Positions 15,349 through 25,176 are shown, numbered from the stretch's first letter. The stretch: DNA of 64,000 bases from Euzebya pacifica (GCF_003344865.1 NZ_CP031165.1:868001-932000); one strand, 5' to 3'. Notes: generated from the letters alone by a model not told the origin. Program-made: numbers and translations.

Positions 15349-16311
15349 ATGGCCCTTGGCCTGCCCGACGTGGCCGTGGGCTCGTGGACACACCCCGACG
15401 GCCACACCGGCTGCACGGTCGTCCTGCCGCCCAAGGGGTCGATGGGTGCCTGCGCGGTCAGAGGCGGGGCGCCCGGGACGCGCGAGGCCGCAGCGCTCGG
15501 CCCGGGTGGCCAGGGCACCGAGTGCCACGCGGTCTTCCTGTCCGGCGGCTCGGCCTTCGGGCTGGCCGTCGGCGACGGAGTGGCCCGCTGGAGCGAGGCC
15601 CACGGTCGGGGGTACGACCGCTTCGTCACCCCTGTACCCGTCGTCGCCGGCGCGATCGTGTTCGACCTGCACCGGCGCGGCGCGGACCGTCCCGACGCCG
15701 ACAGCGGGTGGGCCGCCTGCGAGGCCGCCCGGTTCGCCGACCCCGAGCAGGGGCGCGTGGGGGTCGGCGCCGGCTGCACCGTCGCCAAGTCCAGCGGCTT
15801 CCAGCACATCCGCCCGGGGGGACAGGGCTGGGCTGTCGTCCGCGGCGGCGGCGTCACCGTCGGCGCGCTGATGGCCGTCAACGCCCTCGGCAACGTCCTG
15901 GCCGAGGACGGTTCGTTCCTTGCAGGTCCCGAGCGGGGGTCACCGAAGGACGTCGACGGCTATCCGTTCACCGACCTGGCACCGCCGCCGCGGGCCAACA
16001 CGGTCATCGGTTGCCTGGTGACCGACGCTGCGATGACCAAGGGCCAGGCCTCGCGAGCCGCCGATCTGGCCCACAACGGGATCGCCCGTACCATCGAACC
16101 GGCGCACACCGCCTTCGACGGTGACGCGCTGTTCCTGCTGACCACCCAGGCCCGCGAGGTGCCCAACGCCTCCGACCTGGTCGCCACCCTGGCGGCCCGG
16201 GCTGTGGCAGAGGCCATCCGCTCGGCCGTCCGCGCCGCCGCCGGACAGCCCCTGGCGGTCCCCGACGACGTGCTGGCGGCCATGCAGGCCGCGCAGAAGG
16301 ACGACAGATGA
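15349..16311 (+). CDS. P1 family (S58) peptidase, DmpA/BapA-like
   Basis: The 320-residue protein fits the N-terminal-nucleophile peptidase family P1, which self-cleaves to give two chains. The predicted cleavage and nucleophile site is ANTVIGCLVTDA, with Thr218 as the likely new N-terminus (many relatives use Ser or Thr here). Earlier signatures are LPPKGSMGACAVRGGAPGTR near residues 26-45, FLSGGSAFGLAVGDGV (about 63-78) and VGVGAGCTVAK (about 137-146). Relatives are D-aminopeptidases, beta-aminopeptidases or amide hydrolases; the substrate is not known. A GAGGA ribosome-binding site lies upstream. The stop overlaps the start of a small membrane-protein gene (ATGA). Confidence 0.88.
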   Translation: MALGLPDVAVGSWTHPDGHTGCTVVLPPKGSMGACAVRGGAPGTREAAALGPGGQGTECHAVFLSGGSAFGLAVGDGVARWSEAHGRGYDRFVTPVPVVAGAIVFDLHRRGADRPDADSGWAACEAARFADPEQGRVGVGAGCTVAKSSGFQHIRPGGQGWAVVRGGGVTVGALMAVNALGNVLAEDGSFLAGPERGSPKDVDGYPFTDLAPPPRANTVIGCLVTDAAMTKGQASRAADLAHNGIARTIEPAHTAFDGDALFLLTTQAREVPNASDLVATLAARAVAEAIRSAVRAAAGQPLAVPDDVLAAMQAAQKDDR

Positions 16312-16562
16312 GCGACTTCCCAGAGGACTACCCCTACGCCAGCGTCGAGGCCGAACGACGCATCAAGACCGTCACGACCATCATCTCCTTCGTGTCGGTG
16401 GGCATGCTGCTGGTCGGCCTCTACCTTGCGCTGCTGACCCCGAGCATCGGCCCCGGCAGCCTGCTGACCCTCATCGGCTTCGTGGCCCTGATCTTCCTCC
16501 CCTTCATCGGCAAGCGCATGCGCAACGCCGCCCTTGCCCGCGAGGCCGGCCAGGACGCCTGA
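16308..16562 (+). CDS. Small two-helix membrane protein
   Basis: The 84-residue product has an acidic N-terminus (SDFPEDYPYASVEAERR) and two transmembrane segments (about residues 23-43 and 47-67), ending in a basic then Ala-rich tail (GKRMRNAALAREAG), so both ends should face the cytoplasm. I do not recognise a family. The ATG overlaps the peptidase stop by four bases, which argues for coupled expression and for a real gene. Confidence 0.7.
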   Translation: MSDFPEDYPYASVEAERRIKTVTTIISFVSVGMLLVGLYLALLTPSIGPGSLLTLIGFVALIFLPFIGKRMRNAALAREAGQDA

Positions 16563-16592
16563 GCGTCGTGGCCGGCGTCGGTCGGCCGGAGC

Positions 16593-17345
16593 TCAGCTGA
16601 ACTGGCCGACCCAGGCCTTCAGCTGGTCGGAGGACGCCGAGGCCGCCTGGGCCCAGGACTCGTACTCCAGCACCGCGTCCAGGTCGTCGGTCGCCACGGC
16701 CAGGTCGACCGCCTTGGTGATGTGGCGTGCCAGCTGCGGGTCGACCTCGGCGAAGCGCGCGGCCAACGACAGCGCTTCGGCGACGACGTCGTCGTGGGGC
16801 CCCTCGGCCAACCCGTGCGCCACCGCGGCGTCGGCGGCGAGCATGTCGCCCAGCAGGAGGGTGCGCAGCGCCTTCGATGCGCCCATCGCCCTGACGAGGA
16901 ACCACGTGCAGCCGCCGCCGGGATGCAGGCCGATCCGTGAGAAGGTTGCGCCGAACTTGCCGTGCGGGCCGGTCAACCGGATGTCGCACGCCATCGCCAG
17001 GTTCAGGCCCGCGCCCACGGCCGCGCCGTTGACCGCGGCGATCGTCGGGAAGGGCAGCTCGCGGACGGCCAGGAACGCCCGGTAGTACCCCTGCAGGTCG
17101 GCGTGGACCTGCTGGACCGACCGGTCGGACTCGCCGAACAGCTGTGGCAGGTCCGCACCGGCGCAGAACCCCTTGCCCGCACCGGTGATCACCAGGGTGC
17201 GGACGTCACGGTCGACCTTCAGCTCGGCGGCCGTGGCAATCATCTCCGCAGCCATCTCGAACCCCATCGCGTTGCGACGCTCGGGGTCGGTCAGGGTCAA
17301 CAGCCGCACACCCGGAGTGGGTTCGGTCAGCTCGAGCAGGGACAT
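16593..17345 (-). CDS. Enoyl-CoA hydratase/isomerase (crotonase) family protein
   Basis: The 250-residue protein has the crotonase fold: RLLTLTDPERRNAMGFEMAA (about residues 14-33), the oxyanion hole stretch GAGKGFCAGADLPQL (about 63-77), then AAVNGAAVGAGLNLAMACDI with the second oxyanion glycine, and GATFSRIGLHPGGGCTWFL. A glutamate at the classical hydratase position is not obvious, so isomerase, hydratase or another crotonase reaction are all possible. An upstream GAGGAG gives the ribosome-binding site for the ATG at 17345. The gene is divergent from the tsa operon. Confidence 0.88.
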   Translation of the reverse strand: MSLLELTEPTPGVRLLTLTDPERRNAMGFEMAAEMIATAAELKVDRDVRTLVITGAGKGFCAGADLPQLFGESDRSVQQVHADLQGYYRAFLAVRELPFPTIAAVNGAAVGAGLNLAMACDIRLTGPHGKFGATFSRIGLHPGGGCTWFLVRAMGASKALRTLLLGDMLAADAAVAHGLAEGPHDDVVAEALSLAARFAEVDPQLARHITKAVDLAVATDDLDAVLEYESWAQAASASSDQLKAWVGQFS

Positions 17346-17416
17346 GGCGGAAGGCTCCTCGGAGGGTCGTGTCGGTTCGGTCGCGATCCCCGCAGGGTCG
17401 CACGAGACGCGGTGAC

Positions 17417-17422
17417 TACACT
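17417..17422 (+). promoter_or_regulatory. -10 hexamer TACACT upstream of the tsa operon
   Basis: TACACT lies 45 bases before the chosen TTG start of tsaE, leaving a short leader. That leader holds a five-codon frame (ATG 17454, MRAFP) whose TGA overlaps the TTG as TTGA. Confidence 0.4.
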
Positions 17423-17467
17423 GATCCCCCCGCATGCCCACGCCCTCGACCCCATGCGCGCCTTCCC

Positions 17468-18016
17468 TTGAGTCGTCTCCTCGAGCTGATCACCACCGCC
17501 CCTGCGCAGACCCACGAGGTCGCCGGGATCCTTGCCGATGCCGCAGTCGTCGGTGACGTGATCGCGCTCACGGGCGAGCTCGGTGCCGGCAAGACCTGCT
17601 TCGTGCAGGGCGCGGCGAAGGCCCTCGGCGTCACCGACCGGGTGACCAGCCCGTCGTTCATCCTCCGCAAGGAGTACGAGGGTCGGCTGCCGCTGCTGCA
17701 CCTCGACGTCTATCGCCTGGAGAGCCTCCAGGAGGTGCTCGACCTCGGCTTCGGGGACGCGCTGGACAACCAGCGGGTCACGTTCGTGGAGTGGGGCGAC
17801 GCGATGGCCCCGCTGCTGCCAACCGATCACCTCGAGGTCGAGCTGCACCTGCCCGAGCTCGACACCGTCGGCGCAGCCAGCGCGGCCTCCGCCGGGGACT
17901 GGCAGCCCGAACCCCGCCGGATCGTCCTGCGATCCCACGGCCCCTCGTGGACACGACGGCTGGCCGAGCTCGAACCGCGGCTGCGCCGTTGGGCCCCACA
18001 GGAAGGAGACGCCTGA
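17468..18016 (+). CDS. tsaE: tRNA threonylcarbamoyladenosine biosynthesis ATPase TsaE
   Basis: The 182-residue ATPase works with TsaB and TsaD to make t6A at position 37 of ANN-reading tRNAs. The P-loop GELGAGKT (about residues 36-43) follows [26 protein letters not shown] is the next family block, then HLDVYRLES and FVEWGD (the Walker B-like Glu-Trp-Gly). The C-terminus has an acidic insertion and an Arg-rich end. The start is uncertain: TTG 17468 puts the Thr of AQTHEVAG at the usual position, while GTG 17369 would add 33 Arg/Pro-rich residues unlike the family. Its TGA shares a base with the tsaB ATG (TGATG). Confidence 0.93.
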   Translation: MSRLLELITTAPAQTHEVAGILADAAVVGDVIALTGELGAGKTCFVQGAAKALGVTDRVTSPSFILRKEYEGRLPLLHLDVYRLESLQEVLDLGFGDALDNQRVTFVEWGDAMAPLLPTDHLEVELHLPELDTVGAASAASAGDWQPEPRRIVLRSHGPSWTRRLAELEPRLRRWAPQEGDA

Positions 18017-18747
18017 TGCTCGTGCTCGGCGTCGAGACGTCCACCCCCGCCGCCAGCGTCTGCCTGGCCACCGAACAGGGCGTGGTTGCCTCCACCTCCC
18101 TCGGCAGCGGCCTGCCGCACCTCCAGCGCGCCCACGGTCGGTTCGTCACCGAGGCCATCCGCTGGTGCCTGCAGTCCGCCGAGCTCGTCCCCGACGACGT
18201 CAAGGGCGTCGCGGTCTCGCTCGGGCCGGGGCTCTTCACCGGCATGCGCGTCGGCATCGCCACCGCACAGGCCTTCGCCCACGCGCGCCAGCTTCCCGTC
18301 GTGGGCCTTGCGTCCCTCGACCTGCTCGCCTTCCCGCACCGGCACGCGCGCGGGGTCATCTGCAGCGTCATCGACGCCAAGCGGGGTGAGCTGTTCTGGG
18401 CGCTGTACCGCTGCGCACCCGGCGGCGTCCAGCGGGTCGCCGAGTTCCGCACCGGACGGCCCGAGACCCTGGCGGGAGAGCTCGAGGCCATCGGCGAGGA
18501 CGTGCTGTGCGTCGGCGACGGGGCGATCGCCCACGCCGGACTGCTGGCGAGCGTCGGCGCCGAGATCGGTGGGGTCGGCTCGGCCCACCCGACCGCCCAG
18601 GCGCTGGTCGAGCTCGCCCTCCCCCGTTTCCTGCGCGAGGAGACCCGTCGCCCCGAGGAGCTGACGCCGACCTACATCCGTCAGGCCGACGCCCAGATCA
18701 ACTGGGCCAAGCGTGGGGCCCTCCACGGCGGGACGGCCGGCTCGTGA
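18016..18747 (+). CDS. tsaB: tRNA threonylcarbamoyladenosine biosynthesis protein TsaB
   Basis: The 243-residue protein is a catalytically inert ASKHA-fold partner of TsaD. VLGVETSTPAASVCLA at the N-terminus is the TsaB form of the ATPase phosphate-1 loop, SLGPGLFTGMRVGIATAQAF (about residues 69-88) is the most conserved block, and SVIDAKRGELFWALYR follows. It forms the TsaB-TsaD heterodimer that serves as scaffold for TsaE. Starts and stops overlap on both sides (TGATG with tsaE, GTGA with rimI), so the genes are probably translated as a unit. Confidence 0.93.
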   Translation: MLVLGVETSTPAASVCLATEQGVVASTSLGSGLPHLQRAHGRFVTEAIRWCLQSAELVPDDVKGVAVSLGPGLFTGMRVGIATAQAFAHARQLPVVGLASLDLLAFPHRHARGVICSVIDAKRGELFWALYRCAPGGVQRVAEFRTGRPETLAGELEAIGEDVLCVGDGAIAHAGLLASVGAEIGGVGSAHPTAQALVELALPRFLREETRRPEELTPTYIRQADAQINWAKRGALHGGTAGS

Positions 18748-19277
18748 CCGCCGTGACCGTGCGTCCGATGGTGCCCGACCACCTGCCGGAGGTCCTTGCG
18801 ATCGAGCAGGCCGTGCAGCCGCAGCCGTGGACCGAGGGCCTGTTCCTCGCCGAGCTGGCCGAGCCCACGCGCGCCTACCGGGTGGCCCTCGACCCGTCGG
18901 GCACCGTGCTCGGTTTCGGCGGCATCCTCGTGGCCGTCGACGAGATGCACGTCACCACGTTGGCCACATCCGCCGACCACCTCCGACGCGGCATCGCCTC
19001 CCACCTGATGGTGGAGCTGATGGACGAGGCGCTGGCCCGTGGGGCAACCGCCGCCACGCTGGAGGTCCGCACCGAGAACCACGCGGCCCAGCGGTTGTAC
19101 GCCCGCTTCGGCTTCGCGCCGGTCGGCGTGCGCCCGGGCTACTACGCCGCCACCGGTGAGGACGCCCTCATCATGTGGGCCCACGACATCGACGGCGCGG
19201 ACGCTGCCCGGCGGCTCGACGGCCTCCGTGTCGCCTCGGCCACCGCCCGAACCGCCACCCTTGAAGGAGCCCGCTGA
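18744..19277 (+). CDS. rimI: Ribosomal protein alanine N-acetyltransferase RimI-like (GNAT)
   Basis: The 177-residue GNAT enzyme has VRPMVPDHLPEVLAIEQ at the start, the CoA-binding motif A HLRRGIASHLMVELM (the expected Q/RxxGxG/A loop), then ATLEVRTENHAAQRLYARFG and FAPVGVRPGYY, the typical RimI C-terminal sequence. The family acetylates the N-terminal alanine of ribosomal protein S18, and the gene very often sits between tsaB and tsaD as here. GTG 18744 overlaps the tsaB stop (GTGA); the TGA overlaps the tsaD ATG. About 30 extra Ala/Arg-rich residues follow the core. Confidence 0.88.
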   Translation: MTAVTVRPMVPDHLPEVLAIEQAVQPQPWTEGLFLAELAEPTRAYRVALDPSGTVLGFGGILVAVDEMHVTTLATSADHLRRGIASHLMVELMDEALARGATAATLEVRTENHAAQRLYARFGFAPVGVRPGYYAATGEDALIMWAHDIDGADAARRLDGLRVASATARTATLEGAR

Positions 19278-20293
19278 TGCTGGTCCTCGGTATCGAGACG
19301 TCCTGCGACGAGACCGCCGTGGCGCTGGTGGAGGACGGGACGACCGTCCGCTCCAACGTGATCGGCACCCAGTTCGAGCACCACCGCCCCTTCGGCGGGG
19401 TCGTGCCGGAGATCGCCGCCCGCGCCCACCTGGACATGATGCTGCCGGCCATCGACCGGGCCTTCGTCGAGGCAGGCGCCACCTACGCCGACGTCGAGGG
19501 CGTCGCCGTCACGGCCGGCCCCGGCCTGGTGGGGGCGTTGCTGGTCGGCGTCGCGGCCGCCAAGTCCATCGCGTTGGCCCACGACCTGCCCTTCATCGGG
19601 GTCAACCACCTCGAGGGACACGTCTGCGCCACCCAGCTGGAGTTCGGCCACCTCGAGCCACCGATGATCAGCCTCATCGTCTCCGGCGGGCACACCTCGC
19701 TGGTCCTGCTGGACGCGGAAGGGCGTTTCGAGACGATCGGCCAGACCATCGACGACGCGGCCGGCGAGGCGTTCGACAAGATCGCTCGGTTCATGGGCCT
19801 GCCGTTCCCCGGCGGACCGGAGATCGACAAGCTCGGTCGCACCGGTGACCCCACGGCGATCGCCTTCCCTCGGGCGATGATGAACGACGGCACGCTGGAC
19901 TTCTCGATGTCGGGGCTGAAGACCGCGGTCATCCGTGAGCTGCGGCGGCGAGATGCGGTGGACGAGGAGATCGTCATGCCCGACGTCGCCGCGTCCTTCA
20001 ACGAGGCCATCGTCGACGTGCTGGTGACCAAGACGCTGCGGGCGGCCGAGGCCCACGACGTCGGCACGATCACCCTCGTCGGCGGGGTGGCGGCCAACAG
20101 CCGGCTGCGCGAGGCCATGGCCGACGGCTGCGCCCGGACGGACCGCCGTCTGCTGCTGCCCCAGCCGGTCCTGTGCACCGACAACGGCGCGATGATCGCG
20201 GCGGCTGGATACAACCGCCTCGTGGCCGGCGAACGGTCGCCGCTGACGATCGATGCCGACCCGGGCCTGCCCCTGATCCCCCTCGCCGGGTAG
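19277..20293 (+). CDS. tsaD: tRNA N6-adenosine threonylcarbamoyltransferase TsaD (Kae1/YgjD)
   Basis: The 338-residue enzyme transfers threonylcarbamoyl to tRNA adenosine-37. It begins MLVLGIETSCDETAVAL, the family signature. His111 and His115 in NHLEGHVCA are the iron ligands, SLIVSGGHTSLVLL (about 132-145) and DDAAGEAFDKIARFMGLPFP are the conserved central blocks, and Asp302 in CTDNGAMIA completes the metal site. Length and all key residues match the family. It ends the tsaE-tsaB-rimI-tsaD group; the GNAT gene follows 10 bases later. Confidence 0.97.
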   Translation: MLVLGIETSCDETAVALVEDGTTVRSNVIGTQFEHHRPFGGVVPEIAARAHLDMMLPAIDRAFVEAGATYADVEGVAVTAGPGLVGALLVGVAAAKSIALAHDLPFIGVNHLEGHVCATQLEFGHLEPPMISLIVSGGHTSLVLLDAEGRFETIGQTIDDAAGEAFDKIARFMGLPFPGGPEIDKLGRTGDPTAIAFPRAMMNDGTLDFSMSGLKTAVIRELRRRDAVDEEIVMPDVAASFNEAIVDVLVTKTLRAAEAHDVGTITLVGGVAANSRLREAMADGCARTDRRLLLPQPVLCTDNGAMIAAAGYNRLVAGERSPLTIDADPGLPLIPLAG

Positions 20294-20303
20294 AAGTGGT
20301 GCT

Positions 20304-21164
20304 GTGACGACCACTCCAGCCCGTCCCACCGCAGTGCGACTGCGGCTGTCGGCGGTACCCGCGGTCGTCGAGGCCCTGGAACGCGACTTCGGTCGCCTGC
20401 CTGCCGGGATGTGGGATCCGCGGCACCACTACCTGCTCGACGCCCTGGACCGCCACGAGAGCCAGCGGTTCGTGGTGTGGGGTGATCGCGAGCCGCGATC
20501 GGTGGTGCACCTCGGCCTGACCGGGACGGTCCTGCCGGCCGGCCACCCCGACGGGGCGGAGTACCTCGCTCCCTTCGTCGAACGATCACGCTGGCGGATC
20601 ATGATCGGGGACGAGGCGATCACCGGCGCGCTGCTGGACCTGGCGATGGGGCGGTCGTGGTGGCGTCGGCGGCCGCAGGTGCGCATCCAGCGGTTCATGA
20701 CCGTCGAGCGGCTGGACTCCTTCGCCGACGTGGAGGGGTTCCGGCGCGGTGCCCGGCAGGACCTGCCGTGGCTGGAGGAGTTCGCGTGCCGCCTGCACGT
20801 GGAGGACCGGATGGGCCCCCCGCTTGGCGGCAGCGCCCGTGTGGCCGTCGGCCACCGGATGGGCGAGTCGGTCGACCGCGGCATGACCTGGGTGGTCGAG
20901 CGTGCCGGTCGGCCGGTCGCCAAGCTGGACCTGTCGTTGCACTCGACTCGGCGGGGCGCACAGATCGCCGGGGTCTACGTCGACCCGGAGTGGCGGGGTC
21001 GCGGCATCGCCACCGGCATGGTGCAGCGGCTGTCGGCTGAGCTGCTGCACGGCGGGCTGCCCGTGGTCAGCCTGCACGTCCGCGACGACAACGAAGCCGC
21101 GATCCGCGCCTACCGCGGCGCTGGTTTCGCCGAACGCGGCAACTGGCTGCTCGCACTTCGCTGA
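20304..21164 (+). CDS. DUF4081 domain GNAT acetyltransferase
   Basis: The 286-residue protein has an N-terminal DUF4081 region (about residues 5-115, with LERDFGRLPAGMWDPRHHYL and later RFMTVERLDSF) and a C-terminal GNAT domain (about 160-285). The CoA-binding motif is DPEWRGRGIATGMVQRLSAE, followed by VVSLHVRDDNEAAIRAYRGA and GFAERGNWLLAL. This pairing is typical of actinobacterial GNAT proteins of unknown substrate. GTG 20304 begins just after the tsaD stop, so it may be the last gene of that operon. Confidence 0.85.
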   Translation: MTTTPARPTAVRLRLSAVPAVVEALERDFGRLPAGMWDPRHHYLLDALDRHESQRFVVWGDREPRSVVHLGLTGTVLPAGHPDGAEYLAPFVERSRWRIMIGDEAITGALLDLAMGRSWWRRRPQVRIQRFMTVERLDSFADVEGFRRGARQDLPWLEEFACRLHVEDRMGPPLGGSARVAVGHRMGESVDRGMTWVVERAGRPVAKLDLSLHSTRRGAQIAGVYVDPEWRGRGIATGMVQRLSAELLHGGLPVVSLHVRDDNEAAIRAYRGAGFAERGNWLLALR

Positions 21165-21189
21165 GGATCGCGGGCCCGGGGGAGCAGCG

Positions 21190-22212
21190 TCAGGACGGGG
21201 CCTGTCGTCCGTCGCCGACGCGGCCGAGGGCCCTGCCGGCGTTCCGGGCGCGTCGAGCCACGAGACGGAACGGGTTGGCCTCGACCGTGCCGGCAGCCAG
21301 CGCTTGGGTTCCGGTTCGGAGGCGCTTCTTGACGGGGTTGGCGCCGAGGCCGAGCTCGAGACGGGTCACGCCGAGCTTCTCGACCTGGCGGAGCAGCTCG
21401 ATGTGCAGGAGCAAGCCCGGTGAGCAGCGAGCCAGCGCGGTCGAGTAGGCCGGTACGACCGACACGAGCAGCGGGCCTCGACGGAGTCCCCAGTGCACCG
21501 CCACCGGTGTGTCGCCCGCCCACAGGACGGAGAGGATCGACTCGTAGTCCTCGCTCGCGGGCAGCCGCCCGGCCGCGGTGATGAACTCGCCCACCGGTGC
21601 GGCGAGGAACCGCTCGCGTTCGACGGGGGGCAGCTGCTCGGCCTTCATCCGTACGAGGATCGCTGCGGCGCCGCCCTCCTCGACATCGATGTCGAACCGA
21701 AGGTCCCCTTCTTCGCGGGCCAACCTGCGAGCCTTCCGGGCGGCCTCGGAGAGAACCGACGAACCCCGGTCACGGAGTTGCTGGGCGTAGTCCTCGAAGC
21801 CGAAGGGCAGATCGACGATGCTGGAGAGCGCGCGCGCCTCGTGGAACCGGCAGAGACCGTCCGCCACGACCGGTGTGTGGCCGAACGTGAACGACGCGAG
21901 TCCGACCAGGCGCAGTGCGCCCGACACGTCCAGGGACGCACCGCTGCGCTGGACCATGCCATCGCCGTCGTTGCAGGCGTCCAGGAGGGGGCGCCCACGA
22001 TCCCCTGTCCGCTGGAGGGGAAGGAACGCCGTGGGGCCGTGGTCGTCGGAGATGACGAGCACCCAGACGTCGTCCATGACGGTGTCGGCCACGAGGGCAT
22101 GCTGTGGCGACAGGAAGGGGGTCCGGTAGGCGGCCTGGTGGTCCTGCATGGCACACCACGCCGCGCGCTCGTCGTCGCTCAGGTCACGGGGTCGTCGAAG
22201 GTGGGCACGCAT
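21190..22212 (-). CDS. GNAT/BioF2-like (CelD-type) acetyltransferase
   Basis: The 340-residue protein fits the FemAB/BioF2-type double-GNAT family, often called CelD or GNAT acetyltransferase in polysaccharide contexts. Visible blocks are SFTFGHTPVVADGL, a basic helix RGSSVLSEAARKARRLARE (about 160-178), LPPVERERFLAAPVGEFITA, and the C-terminal SVVPAYSTALARCSPGLLLHI followed by ELGLGANPVKKRLRTG; the last Lys/Arg-rich motif is typical. It is not part of the glycan locus. The ATG at 22212 is 9 bases from TATGCT. Its substrate is unknown; amino sugars or amino-acid groups are possible. Confidence 0.75.
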   Translation of the reverse strand: MRAHLRRPRDLSDDERAAWCAMQDHQAAYRTPFLSPQHALVADTVMDDVWVLVISDDHGPTAFLPLQRTGDRGRPLLDACNDGDGMVQRSGASLDVSGALRLVGLASFTFGHTPVVADGLCRFHEARALSSIVDLPFGFEDYAQQLRDRGSSVLSEAARKARRLAREEGDLRFDIDVEEGGAAAILVRMKAEQLPPVERERFLAAPVGEFITAAGRLPASEDYESILSVLWAGDTPVAVHWGLRRGPLLVSVVPAYSTALARCSPGLLLHIELLRQVEKLGVTRLELGLGANPVKKRLRTGTQALAAGTVEANPFRLVARRARNAGRALGRVGDGRQAPS

Positions 22213-22221
22213 CGCTGCGGC

Positions 22222-22227
22222 AGCATA
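22222..22227 (-). promoter_or_regulatory. -10 hexamer TATGCT, leaderless layout
   Basis: On the minus strand TATGCT ends 9 bases before the ATG at 22212. The stretch around it closely resembles the promoter at 63571. Confidence 0.45.
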
Positions 22228-22297
22228 GGGTCAGCTGAACCGCAGGGCTTCATTTGGCCTCCGCGGCGGGCCTCGTGTCGGTCCGCCCGGACTGTTG

Positions 22298-22777
22298 TCA
22301 GGCCTGGGCGAGCACGCCTTCGTCCTCGAGGCGGATGACCAGGTCCTCGGGGTCGGTGCCGTAGATGACCGACAGGGCGCGCAGGTCCTCGCCGCGGATG
22401 GTGAGCACGTTGCCGTTGAAGTCGCCCCGCTGCAGCTGGATGGTGTGGGCGAAGCGGCTGACCGGGCGCAGCTCGGGGTCGAGGTCGGCCCGGGAGAGCT
22501 TGCGGAGGTCGAGCATGATCTTGCTGGCAGCCGCGGACGTCGCCGAGGAGGGCAGGTCCTCCTTCGGCAGCAGCTCCGACACCGGCACGTTGTAGAACTC
22601 GCTCAGCTCGGCCAGCTTGGCCACCGAGACAGCGCGGTCCCCACGTTCGTAGGACCCGACGACGACCGCCTTCCAACGGCCGCCGGACACCTCCTCCACC
22701 TGCTGCAGGGTCAGGCCCTGCTGCTGACGGATGGCGCGCAGACGGGCCCCAAGACGCTTCTGGTAGTCCGTGGCCAC
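22298..22777 (-). CDS. bldD: BldD-type transcriptional regulator with c-di-GMP signature
   Basis: The 159-residue protein matches BldD, the master developmental repressor of Streptomyces. It has an XRE helix-turn-helix (about residues 8-70) with GRWKAVVVGSYERGDRAVSV almost as in BldD, a linker, and the BldD C-terminal domain (about 85-159). That domain keeps the c-di-GMP signature RxD-X8-RxxD: Arg117, Asp119, Arg128 and Asp131 in RGDFNGNVLTIRGED. In Streptomyces a c-di-GMP tetramer dimerises BldD on DNA; conservation of all four residues makes that likely here. GTG 22777 has AGGAGG upstream. The gene is divergent from groES, not a neighbourhood usual for bldD. Confidence 0.93.
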   Translation of the reverse strand: MATDYQKRLGARLRAIRQQQGLTLQQVEEVSGGRWKAVVVGSYERGDRAVSVAKLAELSEFYNVPVSELLPKEDLPSSATSAAASKIMLDLRKLSRADLDPELRPVSRFAHTIQLQRGDFNGNVLTIRGEDLRALSVIYGTDPEDLVIRLEDEGVLAQA

Positions 22778-22851
22778 TCGTTCCTCCTGCAGACGTTCGT
22801 AGTCCCCGATTGGGGGGACACGGCGTGTTCGCCGCGATACACCCTGCGTGA

Positions 22852-22879
22852 AGCCTAACACAGCGTCACGCTCTGTAAA
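22852..22879 (-). promoter_or_regulatory. bldD promoter with internal palindrome
   Basis: On the minus strand -35 TTTACA (22879 to 22874) and -10 TAGGCT (22857 to 22852) are separated by 16 bases. The perfect palindrome AGCGTCACGCT lies in the spacer and is a candidate operator, perhaps for BldD autoregulation. The leader to GTG 22777 is about 70 bases. Confidence 0.6.
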
Positions 22880-22949
22880 ACTTGTTCTTGTCACCGTCCG
22901 TGACGGCGGCGGACTTGAGCGTATTGCGCTCAGATGTTGGTACTTGTTC

Positions 22950-22978
22950 TTGCAGCCGACTGGGGGGAGTGCTAACTT
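22950..22978 (+). promoter_or_regulatory. groES promoter
   Basis: -35 TTGCAG (22950-22955), a 17-base spacer and -10 TAACTT (22973-22978) place the transcription start near 22985, directly at the CIRCE operator. The second ACTTGTTCTTG copy covers the left part of the -35 region. Confidence 0.6.
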
Positions 22979-22983
22979 CCCGT

Positions 22984-23010
22984 CTGGCACTCCGGATGAC
23001 CGAGTGCCAA
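22984..23010 (+). promoter_or_regulatory. CIRCE operator (HrcA site) for groESL
   Basis: CTGGCACTC, nine bases, GAGTGCCAA: an almost perfect CIRCE inverted repeat with the canonical spacing. A further GAGTGCTAA half-site at 22967-22975 overlaps the -10 box. HrcA repression of groESL, released on heat shock, is established for CIRCE; hrcA itself is not in the window. Confidence 0.9.
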
Positions 23011-23154
23011 ACCGCGTCGTCGAGGGTCGATCCGATACCGACGGCGCAAGACGATCCAAACCCCAACTGCCGACGTCCCGCCGTCGTGCACCGGGCCAGC
23101 CCCACTCGGGCAGCCCGATACGCGATGCCGTTGGACGACTAGGAGGAGCTACAG

Positions 23155-23463
23155 ATGGCGACCGCCACCAAGGTTGCACTGCAGCCGCTGGAAGACCGTG
23201 TTGTTGTGCAGGCCAACGAGGCCGAGCAGACCACCGCCAGCGGACTGGTCATTCCCGACACCGCCAAGGAGAAGCCCCAGGAGGGCACCGTCATCGCTGT
23301 CGGCCCGGGCCGCATCGGCGACGACAACGAGCGGGTTCCGATGGACGTCGCCGAGGGCGACGTCGTCATCTACTCCAAGTACGGCGGGACCGAGATCAAG
23401 CTGGGCGGCGAGGAGTACATCATCCTCTCCGCTCGCGACATCCTCGCCAAGATCCAGAAGTAA
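23155..23463 (+). CDS. groES: Co-chaperonin GroES (Hsp10)
   Basis: The 102-residue protein caps the GroEL ring. [20 protein letters not shown] at the start, the mobile-loop region [20 protein letters not shown] (residues 27-46), and the C-terminal [20 protein letters not shown] and [11 protein letters not shown] are all typical. The AGGAGGA Shine-Dalgarno and ATG are clear. groEL follows after 15 bases in the same operon, under CIRCE control. Confidence 0.98.
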   Translation: MATATKVALQPLEDRVVVQANEAEQTTASGLVIPDTAKEKPQEGTVIAVGPGRIGDDNERVPMDVAEGDVVIYSKYGGTEIKLGGEEYIILSARDILAKIQK

Positions 23464-25113
<1,650 letters not shown>

Positions 25114-25136
25114 TCCAGCGTCACCTGCAACACCCT

Positions 25137-25176
25137 CGACGGGGCGGCCCACTGGGCCGCCCCGTCGTTCGTTTTT
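25137..25176 (+). terminator. Rho-independent terminator after groEL
   Basis: A perfect 14-bp G+C-rich stem (25137-25150 with 25154-25167) with a three-base loop is followed by TTCGTTTTT (25168-25176), one of the few clear T-tracts in the window. Confidence 0.92.

Larger units (their letters stand above)
22778..23154. other. bldD-groES divergent control region (377 bases, no gene)
   Basis: It holds the bldD promoter, the groES promoter with its CIRCE operator, an 11-bp palindrome AGCGTCACGCT (22862-22872) inside the bldD promoter spacer, and two direct copies of ACTTGTTCTTG (22880-22890 and 22942-22952). Small inverted repeats lie at about 22893-22905 and 22918-22932. From 23011 to the groES ribosome-binding site (AGGAGGA at about 23142) I see only untranslated leader. 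Confidence 0.7.
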
